In this document: positions 1 through 6,957 of the stretch, one piece after another | Layout of the letters: every line of letters starts with the position of its first letter | How positions within the stretch are numbered: position 1 is the first letter of the stretch | NCBI RefSeq assembly: GCF_007829335.1 | Contig: NZ_VIWO01000016.1 | Span: forward strand, 1 to 64,000 | Direction of reading: 5' to 3' | Source: Chitinophaga polysaccharea | GTDB lineage: Bacteria; Bacteroidota; Bacteroidia; Chitinophagales; Chitinophagaceae | Length of the DNA: 64,000 bases | The notes under the pieces: model-generated | Seen by the model: the letters and a program-made list of their open reading frames with translations, nothing else | What the model was told of the DNA's origin: nothing | The model's database searches: none | Program-made: the position numbers and the translations under genes

Positions 1-50
1 CAAAAGAATATTGATTTTTTAAGATATTATCTCAAATTGATAAAATGCAC

Positions 51-95
51 CATCAAAAAAGAAGAGGCTGTACCATTTATTTATGATACAGCCTC
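51..95 (-). terminator. Rho-independent terminator of rtcB-prfH
   Basis: A perfect 9-bp inverted repeat (GAGGCTGTA at 64-72, TACAGCCTC at 87-95) with a 14-nt loop is followed on the minus strand by a T-rich run (complement of 51-63). It starts 3 nt past the prfH stop codon, so it closes the rtcB-prfH transcript. Confidence 0.8.
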
Positions 96-98
96 CTC

Positions 99-713
99 CT
101 ACAGCCGTTCCCGGATCACCTTCACGGCCTGCCCTCTTTCCAGCTCATTATGTTCCTGCCAGCGGTCCTGCTGCTGGCCTACGAGCCTGGTAGTTTGCCA
201 GGCCAGGAACTTCGCTTCAAGACGTTGAAGGCATAGCTGTTTGTTTTGCAGCTGTGAGCGGCTGTCCATGGCCAGTACCTGCAAGCCGCTGGGAAGATGC
301 GTGCCCCTCACGGCGGTTTCCACTTTATTCACATGCTGACCTCCGGGTCCGGAAGCGCGGCAGGTTTCCAGCACTACATCTTTCACATTCCAGGATAACT
401 GTTGCTGCACATCGAATACCGACACGCCGGCAAACCAGTTTCTGCGTTTGTGAAATTTACGGTAGGGGCTGGGAGAAACCCATTGCACCGTTCCTTCCCA
501 CTCTTTGATAAAAGCCGGGAGGCGTTCGCCCTGGGCTAACAGTGTAGCGGATAACAGGGTACCTTTCAGGTCGCCTTTTATGTTTTCCAGTACTTCCAGG
601 GAGATGCCCGCGGCACGGCCCTGCTTCAGCATCAGTTCCTGCACCCGGGCCACTACCCTGCTACATTCTGCAGGGCCGCGGCCGGAAGTGATTTGTATAA
701 TTACCTTGTTCAT
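99..713 (-). CDS. prfH: Peptide chain release factor H (ribosome rescue)
   Basis: A 204-aa class-I release-factor relative. The catalytic core carries SGPGGQHVNKVET at residues 121-133, with the GGQ tripeptide (124-126) that triggers peptidyl-tRNA hydrolysis. The protein is about half the length of RF1/RF2 and lacks the N-terminal domain and the codon-reading PxT/SPF domain, as expected of PrfH. It begins 4 nt after the stop of the RtcB gene, so the two are translationally linked. Established knowledge: PrfH paired with RtcB2 acts on ribosomes whose 16S decoding centre has been nicked by a ribotoxin; PrfH frees the stalled peptide so that RtcB2 can reseal the rRNA. The assignment to PrfH rather than ArfB rests on length, the GGQ context and the RtcB partner. 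Confidence 0.93.
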   Translation of the reverse strand: MNKVIIQITSGRGPAECSRVVARVQELMLKQGRAAGISLEVLENIKGDLKGTLLSATLLAQGERLPAFIKEWEGTVQWVSPSPYRKFHKRRNWFAGVSVFDVQQQLSWNVKDVVLETCRASGPGGQHVNKVETAVRGTHLPSGLQVLAMDSRSQLQNKQLCLQRLEAKFLAWQTTRLVGQQQDRWQEHNELERGQAVKVIRERL

Positions 714-717
714 GTCA

Positions 718-2118
718 TTAATCTTTGTTCATTCTTACAATAGCGGGCATAAAACGGCCCTCGATGTCGATTAGTTCCTGCTGGGCGTTGATCACCGTTT
801 CGATGTCTTTATACGCCAGCGGATTTTCTTCCACGCTGCCACCAATAAGGGTAACGCCTGCGTTGGCGAGCATTTTTTTCATGCCCGACACGGTCATGTT
901 CTCTTTGGCGCGCTTACGGCTCATGGCCCTCCCTGCACCGTGGGAAGCGGAGTATAACGCCTGTTCCACGCCTTTTCCTTTTACAAGGTAGGCCGCCGAG
1001 CACATGCTGCCGGGAATGATGCCCATCTCGCCGGCATGCGCAGGGGTAGCCCCTTTGCGGTGAATGATCACCCGCTGACCGCCGGGCAGCGTATCTTCCC
1101 AGGCAAAATTGTGGTGATTTTCAATGGTGGCCAGTGCCTCCAGGCCCAGCGCCTTCATCAGATTAGCGTGAATCCGGTCGTGGCAGGCTTTGGCGTAATC
1201 GCCGGCCAGGTTCATGGCCAGCCAGTACTCCTGACCGGCCTCACTGTTGAGGTCCAGCCAGGCCAGCTGCTGCGCCGACCGTGGCAGCTTACAGCTATCC
1301 ATAGCGATGCGGGTATAATGCTGCGCGATATTGGCGCCCAGTCCCCGGCTACCGGAATGCGATAACAACGCCAGGTATTGTTTTGCCGGCAGTTGCAGCG
1401 CATTGTCTTCCGCCATTTCTATCAACCCAAATTCTACAAAGTGATTACCACTACCAGACGATCCTAACTGACGCGCTGCTTTGATCTGTAACTTCCGGAG
1501 TAGCTCGGTCGACTGAAACGCAGGGTCATCCAGCACCTCATGCGATTGCTCAAAGGGTAGTCCTCCCTCCATTCCAAAGTGAGTATAGTCTTTCAAGGCC
1601 ACTTTTACCTGGTGGGAAAAGCGTTTCAGAAAACTTTCCCCTTCTGCAAAAATGGTGAGCGCCATCCGGCAGCCAATATCTACGCCTACGGCGAAAGGCA
1701 GTACGGCATTATCCACCGCCAGCACGCCGCCGATGGGCAGCCCGTAGCCGGTGTGTGCATCAGGCATTAAAGCCCCCTGCACCGTCACTGGCAGCGACAT
1801 CGCCACTTCCATTTGTTGCTTGGCCGAACGCTCAATTTCCTTGCTGCCGTATACTTTCAGCTGCCCGGCTTTTTCCAGCAGCTCATAACTATGAAAATGG
1901 CATTCCACCGGTTCATCCATAAAAGTGGCAGCAATTTTACCCAGTATTTCATCACCCTGGTAGGCCGCAGGATCCGCTTTGATGGCTGTCAGCAGCGCCA
2001 TCAGCTCTGCTTTGCCGGTATGTTTAAAATGTTTGGAAATAGTATTGATAACAAGGCTTCTGGCCCTGTCGTTGGTATAACCTATTTTACTTAGTTCTTT
2101 TGTTTTTATACAGCCCAT
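718..2118 (-). CDS. rtcB: RNA-splicing ligase RtcB, PrfH-associated (RtcB2 type)
   Basis: A 466-aa GTP- and Mn-dependent RNA ligase that joins 2',3'-cyclic phosphate (or 3'-phosphate) ends to 5'-OH ends. Visible family motifs are DIGC (147-150) and GNHF (224-227) for metal binding, HSGSRG (254-259), NHHNFAWE (334-341), HRKGATPA (353-360) and HGAGR (393-397), which holds the histidine that is guanylylated. The frame stays open upstream to 2241, but I chose the ATG at 2118: the protein then begins MGCIKTKELSKIGYT, like other RtcB proteins, and the extra 41 codons read through a GC-rich palindromic leader and look non-coding. The pairing with prfH marks the RtcB2 subtype, implicated in repair of cleaved 16S rRNA rather than tRNA splicing. 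No ribotoxin gene is visible nearby. Confidence 0.93.
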   Translation of the reverse strand: MGCIKTKELSKIGYTNDRARSLVINTISKHFKHTGKAELMALLTAIKADPAAYQGDEILGKIAATFMDEPVECHFHSYELLEKAGQLKVYGSKEIERSAKQQMEVAMSLPVTVQGALMPDAHTGYGLPIGGVLAVDNAVLPFAVGVDIGCRMALTIFAEGESFLKRFSHQVKVALKDYTHFGMEGGLPFEQSHEVLDDPAFQSTELLRKLQIKAARQLGSSGSGNHFVEFGLIEMAEDNALQLPAKQYLALLSHSGSRGLGANIAQHYTRIAMDSCKLPRSAQQLAWLDLNSEAGQEYWLAMNLAGDYAKACHDRIHANLMKALGLEALATIENHHNFAWEDTLPGGQRVIIHRKGATPAHAGEMGIIPGSMCSAAYLVKGKGVEQALYSASHGAGRAMSRKRAKENMTVSGMKKMLANAGVTLIGGSVEENPLAYKDIETVINAQQELIDIEGRFMPAIVRMNKD

Positions 2119-2150
2119 AAAATGGTGATTGTAGTATGCATAATTATTGA

Positions 2151-2188
2151 GGAGCGGGCATAGCACGCCCTCCGGGCACGGAGCGCCC
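2151..2188 (-). promoter_or_regulatory. GC-rich structured leader upstream of rtcB
   Basis: Thirty-eight mostly G/C bases lie in an otherwise AT-rich leader, 33 nt upstream of the rtcB start. On the + strand they contain GGGC-N7-GCCC (2156-2170) and CTCCG-GGCA-CGGAG (2170-2183) back to back, plus a direct repeat GGAGCG (2151-2156, 2180-2185). In the mRNA this would form two adjacent hairpins. A regulatory role is inference; the alternative is that it encodes part of an N-terminal extension of RtcB. Confidence 0.4.
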
Positions 2189-2253
2189 ATTGTAATATTT
2201 TGGTGAAACAACCGCTGCGGGGAAGCTTGATGGGGCGACAAACAACATCCTAA

Positions 2254-2269
2254 CGTATACGCTTATACG
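2254..2269. promoter_or_regulatory. Perfect dyad CGTATA-N4-TATACG
   Basis: A 6-4-6 perfect inverted repeat, 136 bp upstream of the rtcB start and inside its probable 5' region. It is operator-like. No regulator can be assigned from sequence alone. Confidence 0.35.
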
Positions 2270-2325
2270 ACATCCTGTTACAGCCGGAAATCTATTATAA
2301 AATATGGCTGTATATACGATATTGA

Positions 2326-2345
2326 TTTATACAATCTTGTATAAA
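2326..2345. promoter_or_regulatory. Perfect 9-2-9 dyad, candidate operator
   Basis: TTTATACAA-TC-TTGTATAAA is a perfect inverted repeat of 20 bp, far longer than expected by chance. It lies about 210 bp upstream of the rtcB start and 345 bp upstream of the TetR-type gene. Its size suits a dimeric HTH protein. It could serve the rtcB promoter, whose -33/-7 boxes I could not place with confidence. Confidence 0.5.
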
Positions 2346-2392
2346 CAATCGGGTCATGTAATGCAGGAAAAATACGAGCAATAACAAGGCGT

Positions 2393-2408
2393 TTGCCTGA
2401 TCAGGCAA
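2393..2408. promoter_or_regulatory. Perfect 16-bp palindrome TTGCCTGA/TCAGGCAA
   Basis: An 8-0-8 uninterrupted palindrome in the rtcB/tetR intergenic region. It has no T-tract, so a terminator is unlikely; a protein-binding site is more plausible. Function unknown. Confidence 0.35.
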
Positions 2409-2601
2409 GCAGCAGTGCGGGTGATATGTGGGTATGTTCTGTCATGATTCCTTGTAATTTTAAACGATGAAGAATAAGGAATTCGGGTGCAAAGATATGG
2501 TTATTTTCCAAATACCAAATTCCTTTTTTTATCATAGCAATTTCCTGGTAAATAAAACAGATTTTAACATTTCCACCCACGATAAAAAGCTGTTTATACG
2601 C

Positions 2602-2626
2602 GCGCATACCGTAAATTTGTATGCGC
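2602..2626 (+). promoter_or_regulatory. Promoter -7 box inside an operator-like dyad (TetR gene)
   Basis: TAAATTTG (2612-2619) matches the Bacteroidota -7 consensus TAnnTTTG. It is almost completely enclosed by a perfect 8-bp inverted repeat, GCGCATAC (2602-2609) and GTATGCGC (2619-2626), with a 9-bp spacer. A dimer bound here would block RNA polymerase, so autorepression by the TetR-type protein encoded from 2691 is the simplest reading (inference). Confidence 0.6.
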
Positions 2627-2690
2627 CCGCACTATTAACCTCCGGTACCAATCCGGACGGGCTTATTCAACAACCGTAAACCTTTTTTTT

Positions 2691-3317
2691 ATGGACAAAC
2701 AGCTTATTCGCAACGCCTATAAAGTGTACTGGCTTGAAAATGGCAAAGCGCCGGTATCGGTATATGCACTCTGCAAAATTGTAGATATCACGGAAGCTGC
2801 GTTTTACGAACAATACAGCTCCCTGGAATCAGTGGAACAGGATATCTGGTTAGCTATCTTCCAGCAAACACTGGAACAATTGCAGGCAGATGCTACCTAC
2901 CTCCAGTACAACGCGCAGGAAAAACTCCTGGCTTTTTATTTTCTCTGGGTACAAAAACTGAAGGAAGACCGCAGCTACCTGTTATTGCAACGGAAACATT
3001 TCCGCCTGCCAGACCTGTACCGCAACAAACTCGATACCTTCCACGATGCCTTTAATGCGTACGTACGCGACCTGGTAAAAGAAGGCTATCAATCCAACGA
3101 AATCAAGGAAAGAAAATATATCTCCGATCAATATGTACATGGTTTCTGGTTACAGGTCCTGTTTGTATTGAAATACTGGCTGGATGATACCAGTCACCAA
3201 TTTGAAATGACCGATGCTGCGATTGAAAAAGCAGTGAATCTCAGTTTCCAGCTGATCAAATCCAATACCCTGGATAGTTTGTTGGACTTTGGGAAATTTA
3301 TTTTTACGAGGAAATAA
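2691..3317 (+). CDS. TetR/AcrR-family transcriptional regulator
   Basis: 208 aa. The N-terminal HTH (about residues 20-48, with SVYALCKIVDITEAAFYEQY) has the TetR-type helix spacing and the aromatic FYEQY end of the recognition helix. The rest is a helical ligand-binding domain with no family I can name. It sits 5 nt upstream of a UbiB/ABC1 kinase gene, and this TetR-kinase pairing is common in Bacteroidota. A dyad around its own -7 box (2602-2626) suggests autoregulation. The HTH is somewhat divergent: it starts with MDKQLIRNAYKVYWLENG rather than the usual IL.AA..LF..G. Confidence 0.8.
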   Translation: MDKQLIRNAYKVYWLENGKAPVSVYALCKIVDITEAAFYEQYSSLESVEQDIWLAIFQQTLEQLQADATYLQYNAQEKLLAFYFLWVQKLKEDRSYLLLQRKHFRLPDLYRNKLDTFHDAFNAYVRDLVKEGYQSNEIKERKYISDQYVHGFWLQVLFVLKYWLDDTSHQFEMTDAAIEKAVNLSFQLIKSNTLDSLLDFGKFIFTRK

Positions 3318-3322
3318 ACACC

Positions 3323-4642
3323 ATGAAAGAGCAATCCAACATTCCTACCTCCAAGGTGGAAAGGGCAGGCAGATTTGTTACGACCGGACTTAAAGTTGGT
3401 TCCAATTATATCAAACACTACACCCGCAAACTGATGGATCCTTCCACCACGAAGGAAGCGCTCCACCAGGACAATGCGGCTGATATCTACGATACGCTCA
3501 GCAACCTGAAAGGCAGCGCCCTCAAAGTGGCGCAGATGCTGAGCATGGACAAAGGAATGCTCCCCAAAGCCTATACTGAAAAGTTTGCCATGTCGCAGTA
3601 CAGCGCGCCCCCGCTGAGCGGCCCGCTGGTAGTCAACACCTTTGTAAAAACGCTGGGCAAATCGCCCACCCAGTTATACGATACCTTCGAAATGCAGGCG
3701 GCCAACGCCGCTTCCATCGGACAGGTGCATAAAGCCACCAAAGCCGGCAAAACACTGGCCGTAAAAATCCAGTATCCCGGCGTTGCCAACAGCGTAAAAT
3801 CCGACCTCCGTATCGTAAAACCATTCGCAATACGCATTGTAGGCATGAACGAAGTAGACATGGATAAATACTTCGACGAAATAGAAAGCAAACTGCTGGA
3901 GGAAACCGACTACAAACTGGAGCTTCGCCGTTCCATGGATTTGTCGGCCGCCTGCGCACATATACCCAACCTCCGCTTTCCAGGCTACTACCCCGACATG
4001 TCGTCTGAACGGATTATTACAATGGACTGGCTGGAAGGCAAACACCTGAAAGAGTTTCTGCAAACAGACCCTTCCAGGGAAGTACGCAATAAAATAGGCC
4101 AGGCCCTGTGGGATTTTTACCAATTCCAGGTACATAGCCTGAAACAGGTGCATGCCGACCCGCACCCCGGCAACTTCCTCATGCGCCCCGATGGCACCGT
4201 AGGCATATTCGACTTTGGTTGCGTAAAAGAAGTACCGCTGGACTTTTATGAAAATTATTTCCTTTTGGTAGATAAGGAAGTACTGAAAGATGAAAAACGC
4301 CGGCACGAAATATACACTAACCTGGAAATGATCCATCCAACGGATACACCCAAAGAAGTGGAATTTTTCTCGGGGTTATTCCAGCATATGATCGATCTGC
4401 TGACGCTCCCCTTCACCGTAGACACCTTCGATTTCGGTAATGAGACCTACTTCAATGAAATCTACGCCTACATGGATGAACTGTACAACATGAAGGAAAT
4501 CCGCGACTCTAAAGTGGCACGGGGCTCCCGGCATAGTTTGTATATCAATCGTACTTACTTCGGATTATACTCCATTCTCAGTGAACTGAAAGCGAATATC
4601 ATTACCGGGAATAACCGGATTAAGGAATTAGCGAAAAGCTGA
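3323..4642 (+). CDS. AarF/ABC1/UbiB-family kinase-like protein
   Basis: 439 aa. ABC1 family marks appear in order: KGSALKVAQ (63-71, the KxGQ segment, here KVAQ), AASIGQVHKA (129-138, the alanine-rich nucleotide loop), VKIQYPGV (147-154, with the lysine), LLEETDYKLE (191-200), HADPHPGN (277-284, catalytic loop) and DFG (297-299). Family members are atypical kinases or ATPases linked to isoprenoid quinone biosynthesis and lipid homeostasis. No long C-terminal membrane anchor is evident. The gene follows the TetR-type regulator after 5 nt and is surely co-transcribed. In the KxGQ motif, glycine is replaced by alanine (KVAQ), a position reported to control kinase versus ATPase activity in UbiB proteins, so this deserves note. 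The stop codon is followed after 2 nt by the palindromic repeat. Confidence 0.9.
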   Translation: MKEQSNIPTSKVERAGRFVTTGLKVGSNYIKHYTRKLMDPSTTKEALHQDNAADIYDTLSNLKGSALKVAQMLSMDKGMLPKAYTEKFAMSQYSAPPLSGPLVVNTFVKTLGKSPTQLYDTFEMQAANAASIGQVHKATKAGKTLAVKIQYPGVANSVKSDLRIVKPFAIRIVGMNEVDMDKYFDEIESKLLEETDYKLELRRSMDLSAACAHIPNLRFPGYYPDMSSERIITMDWLEGKHLKEFLQTDPSREVRNKIGQALWDFYQFQVHSLKQVHADPHPGNFLMRPDGTVGIFDFGCVKEVPLDFYENYFLLVDKEVLKDEKRRHEIYTNLEMIHPTDTPKEVEFFSGLFQHMIDLLTLPFTVDTFDFGNETYFNEIYAYMDELYNMKEIRDSKVARGSRHSLYINRTYFGLYSILSELKANIITGNNRIKELAKS

Positions 4643-4644
4643 AA

Positions 4645-4742
4645 GAAAGCATAAAGCAAAAAGCTATTGTGGAGAATGATATAAGCGAATTTTAAACACT
4701 CGCTAAGTTCTTCTCCACAATAGCTTTTTGCTTTATGCTTTC
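4645..4742. repeat. Palindromic repeat element, copy A
   Basis: Two perfect 32-bp arms (4645-4676 and 4711-4742) flank a 34-nt loop that holds a further short stem (AGCGA/TCGCT). The element begins 2 nt after the stop codon of the UbiB-like gene. A second copy, nearly the same in arms and loop, lies at 50703-50815, also at a stop codon. The core is AAGCTATTGTGG with its complement. It may act as a terminator or as a REP-like non-autonomous element; no terminal target duplication could be defined. Confidence 0.8.
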
Positions 4743-5069
4743 TGCTCCTTTAAAATGTGTTCTTCTTTTCCAGTTCAGGCATCGCATCATCTATACGCCT
4801 GCTCAGCTCCGGCAACTTAATAGTTGGCACTGCCGGAAACAGGTGATAGAACATGCTAAATGTGATTTTATTCTTCCAGTCCGAACGCTACCGGCGGGTA
4901 ATATCAGCTGTCATATATCAGCGTTTTAGTACAATGAGGTAATGGGAATGGGAATTGCAATCATAAAATTAAGACTTAATTTAATATCATAGTTGCGTTG
5001 GTCGAAGAAATATCCGGGTTGGTCGCAAGTCGCACACATGATAAATATATAAACGCCTAATTTGCCGCC
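4743..5069 (+). other. Intergenic region upstream of the LytS-type kinase
   Basis: 327 bp with no convincing gene. It holds the 21-bp-period direct repeat (4997-5025) described separately. A TAATTTG string at 5058-5064 resembles a -7 box but is too close to the ATG at 5070 to be used as one. The promoter was not located with confidence. Confidence 0.5.
4997..5025 (+). promoter_or_regulatory. Direct repeat GTTGGTCG, 21-bp period (candidate LytTR site)
   Basis: GTTGGTCG occurs at 4997-5004 and again at 5018-5025, one 21-bp period apart, so both faces of the helix match. LytTR regulators bind direct repeats of about 9 bp with a GTT core at this kind of spacing. The first copy in context (TGCGTTGGT) fits the published type of consensus well, the second less so. 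It lies 45 bp upstream of the kinase gene, suggesting autoregulation (inference). Confidence 0.45.
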
Positions 5070-6113
5070 ATGAAACGGGAATGGTATCAACAAAAATGGG
5101 TTATTACAGCACTCCATACTTTAGGGTGGCTCGCATTCATTTCACTGCCTTACCTGTTACATCCTTCGTCAGATACACATGCGCAGGAACGCATGAATGA
5201 GAAACACAAGTGGGAGCTGTATATGTACTTTACAGACCTCGTGATGATTACCTTCTTCTACCTGAATGCCTGGGTGTTTATTCCCCGGTTACTCAACAAA
5301 AAAAAGGTGGTAAAATACACACTGTCCGTGCTGGCAATATTTGTTTTTATGATGACGGCGCGGTATGAGTTTGAAATCCTTTTCCTGAACCCTCATGTGA
5401 TAGATATCAGACCTGCTATCCTTTTTACGTTGCTCGTATTTTTCTTTATCTGGTCCACCAGCACAGCTTTTCAGATGATTGTGGATAAGGTACGGCAGGA
5501 AAGACAAACCAGCGCCCGCGAAAACGAGAATCTGAAAACGGAATTATCGCTGCTGCGTTCCCAGGTGAGTCCTCATTTTATGTTTAATGTGCTCAACAAC
5601 ATGGTGTCGCTGGCCCGTAAAAAATCGGATGTGCTGGAGCCCTCGCTGATCAAGCTATCGTCGTTAATGCGGTACATGCTCTATGAAGCCGACGAAGACA
5701 AAGTGCCGCTGCAAAAGGAAGCAGAGTACCTGCAAAGTTATATTGATCTCCAACAACAACGTTTCGGAAAAAATGTAACCATGAATGTGTCCCTGGAAGT
5801 GAGTAAAAACACTTATGAGATAGCGCCCATGTTGCTCATTCCTTTTGTGGAAAACGCATTTAAACATGGTACCGGATTAATATCCGATGCTCAGATAGAT
5901 ATCCAGTTATATACCCGCCCCGGGATGCTCTTTTTTTCTGTGCGTAACAAATACAATCCCGCTTCTTCGGAAGTGAAAGATAAAACCAGCGGGATAGGCC
6001 TTGTGAACGTAAAAAGACGCTTAAATTTGCTGTACGGTGAGGATTACGTACTGCATATCGACAAAAAAGACGATTGGTTTATAGTATCCTTGCAATTAAA
6101 TTTACCTGGATGA
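5070..6113 (+). CDS. LytS/YehU-type sensor histidine kinase
   Basis: 347 aa. Four predicted membrane helices (about 12-30, 53-71, 84-98, 114-131) precede a coiled segment and a His_kinase (PF06580) domain. The phosphoacceptor lies in LRSQVSPHFMFNVLNN (His169) and the ATP-binding N box in VENAFKHG. There is no periplasmic sensory domain; the loops are short. Its stop overlaps the start of the LytTR response regulator (ATGA), so the two form a cognate pair. The next gene on the same strand encodes an outer-membrane barrel, a possible but unproven target. Confidence 0.9.
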   Translation: MKREWYQQKWVITALHTLGWLAFISLPYLLHPSSDTHAQERMNEKHKWELYMYFTDLVMITFFYLNAWVFIPRLLNKKKVVKYTLSVLAIFVFMMTARYEFEILFLNPHVIDIRPAILFTLLVFFFIWSTSTAFQMIVDKVRQERQTSARENENLKTELSLLRSQVSPHFMFNVLNNMVSLARKKSDVLEPSLIKLSSLMRYMLYEADEDKVPLQKEAEYLQSYIDLQQQRFGKNVTMNVSLEVSKNTYEIAPMLLIPFVENAFKHGTGLISDAQIDIQLYTRPGMLFFSVRNKYNPASSEVKDKTSGIGLVNVKRRLNLLYGEDYVLHIDKKDDWFIVSLQLNLPG

Positions 6114-6820
6114 TGAAATGTATTGCCATAGACGATGAGCCATTGGCGCTGGACCTGCTGGAAGACAACATTAGCATGGTACCTTACCTGCAGCTCGCGG
6201 GCAAATGCCAGAATGCCTTTGAGGCTATGGAAATACTGCGTCATCAATCGGTAGACCTGATATTTCTTGATATACAAATGCCCGGGCTTACCGGCCTGCA
6301 ATTCCTGGAATCGCTGCCCAATAAACCGATGGTGATCCTGATTACCGCTTACGAAAAGTATGCATTGGAAGGTTTTAACCTGGCAGTAACCGACTATCTC
6401 GTAAAACCGGTATCGCTAGAACGTTTTATCAGGGCCTGCAATAAAGCGCAGGAGCTCTTCCTGTTGAAATCGGGTAGTAAGGCCAACCGGGAACAGGCAG
6501 ACTTCTTTTTTGTAAATGTGGATTACAGCCTGCTCAAAGTGGTATTTGCAGACATTACCTGGATTGAAGGGCTGAAAGACTATGTAAAAATACATCTCCA
6601 GGGCAACCCTAAACCTGTGATAACCCGTATGAGTATCAAGGGATTGGAAGAACAGCTCCCACCAGCAAAATTTATCCGCATTCACAAGTCGCATATTGTA
6701 TCTGTGGGGGCTATTACCGCCATCCGGAAGAACAGTGTTTTCCTGGATGAAATAGAATTACCTGTGGGAGATACCTACCGCGATTCTGTGTACGCATTAG
6801 CCGGAAAATCAAGTCAGTAA
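6110..6820 (+). CDS. LytTR-family response regulator
   Basis: 236 aa from the ATG at 6110, which overlaps the kinase stop codon (ATGA); a second ATG follows at 6113. The frame is open further upstream, but MMKCIAIDDEP is the normal start of a receiver domain. The receiver (1-120) has the acidic pair DDE and phosphoacceptor Asp54 in LIFLDIQMPG. The LytTR DNA-binding domain (about 130-230) is recognised by WIEGLKDYVKIH and FIRIHKSHIV. It is the partner of the upstream LytS-type kinase. Direct repeats at 4997-5025 are a candidate binding site. Confidence 0.93.
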   Translation: MMKCIAIDDEPLALDLLEDNISMVPYLQLAGKCQNAFEAMEILRHQSVDLIFLDIQMPGLTGLQFLESLPNKPMVILITAYEKYALEGFNLAVTDYLVKPVSLERFIRACNKAQELFLLKSGSKANREQADFFFVNVDYSLLKVVFADITWIEGLKDYVKIHLQGNPKPVITRMSIKGLEEQLPPAKFIRIHKSHIVSVGAITAIRKNSVFLDEIELPVGDTYRDSVYALAGKSSQ

Positions 6821-6928
6821 ATTATTACAGGCTTCTCTTCTTTATTAAAACACTCCCTCGCGCCCGCATTTCGTAGACATATTTTTCCCGCTCATCTCAT
6901 TTATTTTATTTAATCCACCAACGCGGTA

Positions 6929-6936
6929 TACTTTTG
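6929..6936 (+). promoter_or_regulatory. Bacteroidota -7 promoter box (TACTTTTG)
   Basis: TACTTTTG matches the TAnnTTTG consensus of the Bacteroidota primary sigma factor and lies 21 bp upstream of the barrel-gene ATG at 6958. The -33 element is less clear (T-rich at 6901-6910). Confidence 0.6.
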
Positions 6937-6957
6937 CATCTCTGAATTTTAAATAAA

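Larger units (their letters stand above)
2119..2690. other. Intergenic region between divergent rtcB and TetR-type gene
   Basis: A 572-bp non-coding stretch. It contains the GC-rich rtcB leader (2151-2188), three perfect dyads (2254-2269, 2326-2345, 2393-2408) and the dyad-enclosed promoter of the TetR-type gene (2602-2626). Short frames exist at 2401-2607 (minus) and 2467-2679 (plus), but they overlap the promoter signals and resemble nothing I know. Confidence 0.6.

Noticed and set aside
2119..2241. N-terminal extension of RtcB by 41 residues
   Set aside because: The extra part has unusual composition, reads through the GC-rich hairpins, and precedes the normal RtcB start MGCIKTKEL.
2401..2607. 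68-codon minus-strand frame between rtcB and the TetR-type gene
   Set aside because: It overlaps the dyad-enclosed promoter at 2602-2626, has no recognisable similarity and no support from spacing.
3674..4336. 220-codon frame antisense to the UbiB-like gene
   Set aside because: It lies wholly inside a clearly conserved gene on the other strand; its codon pattern is a shadow of that gene.
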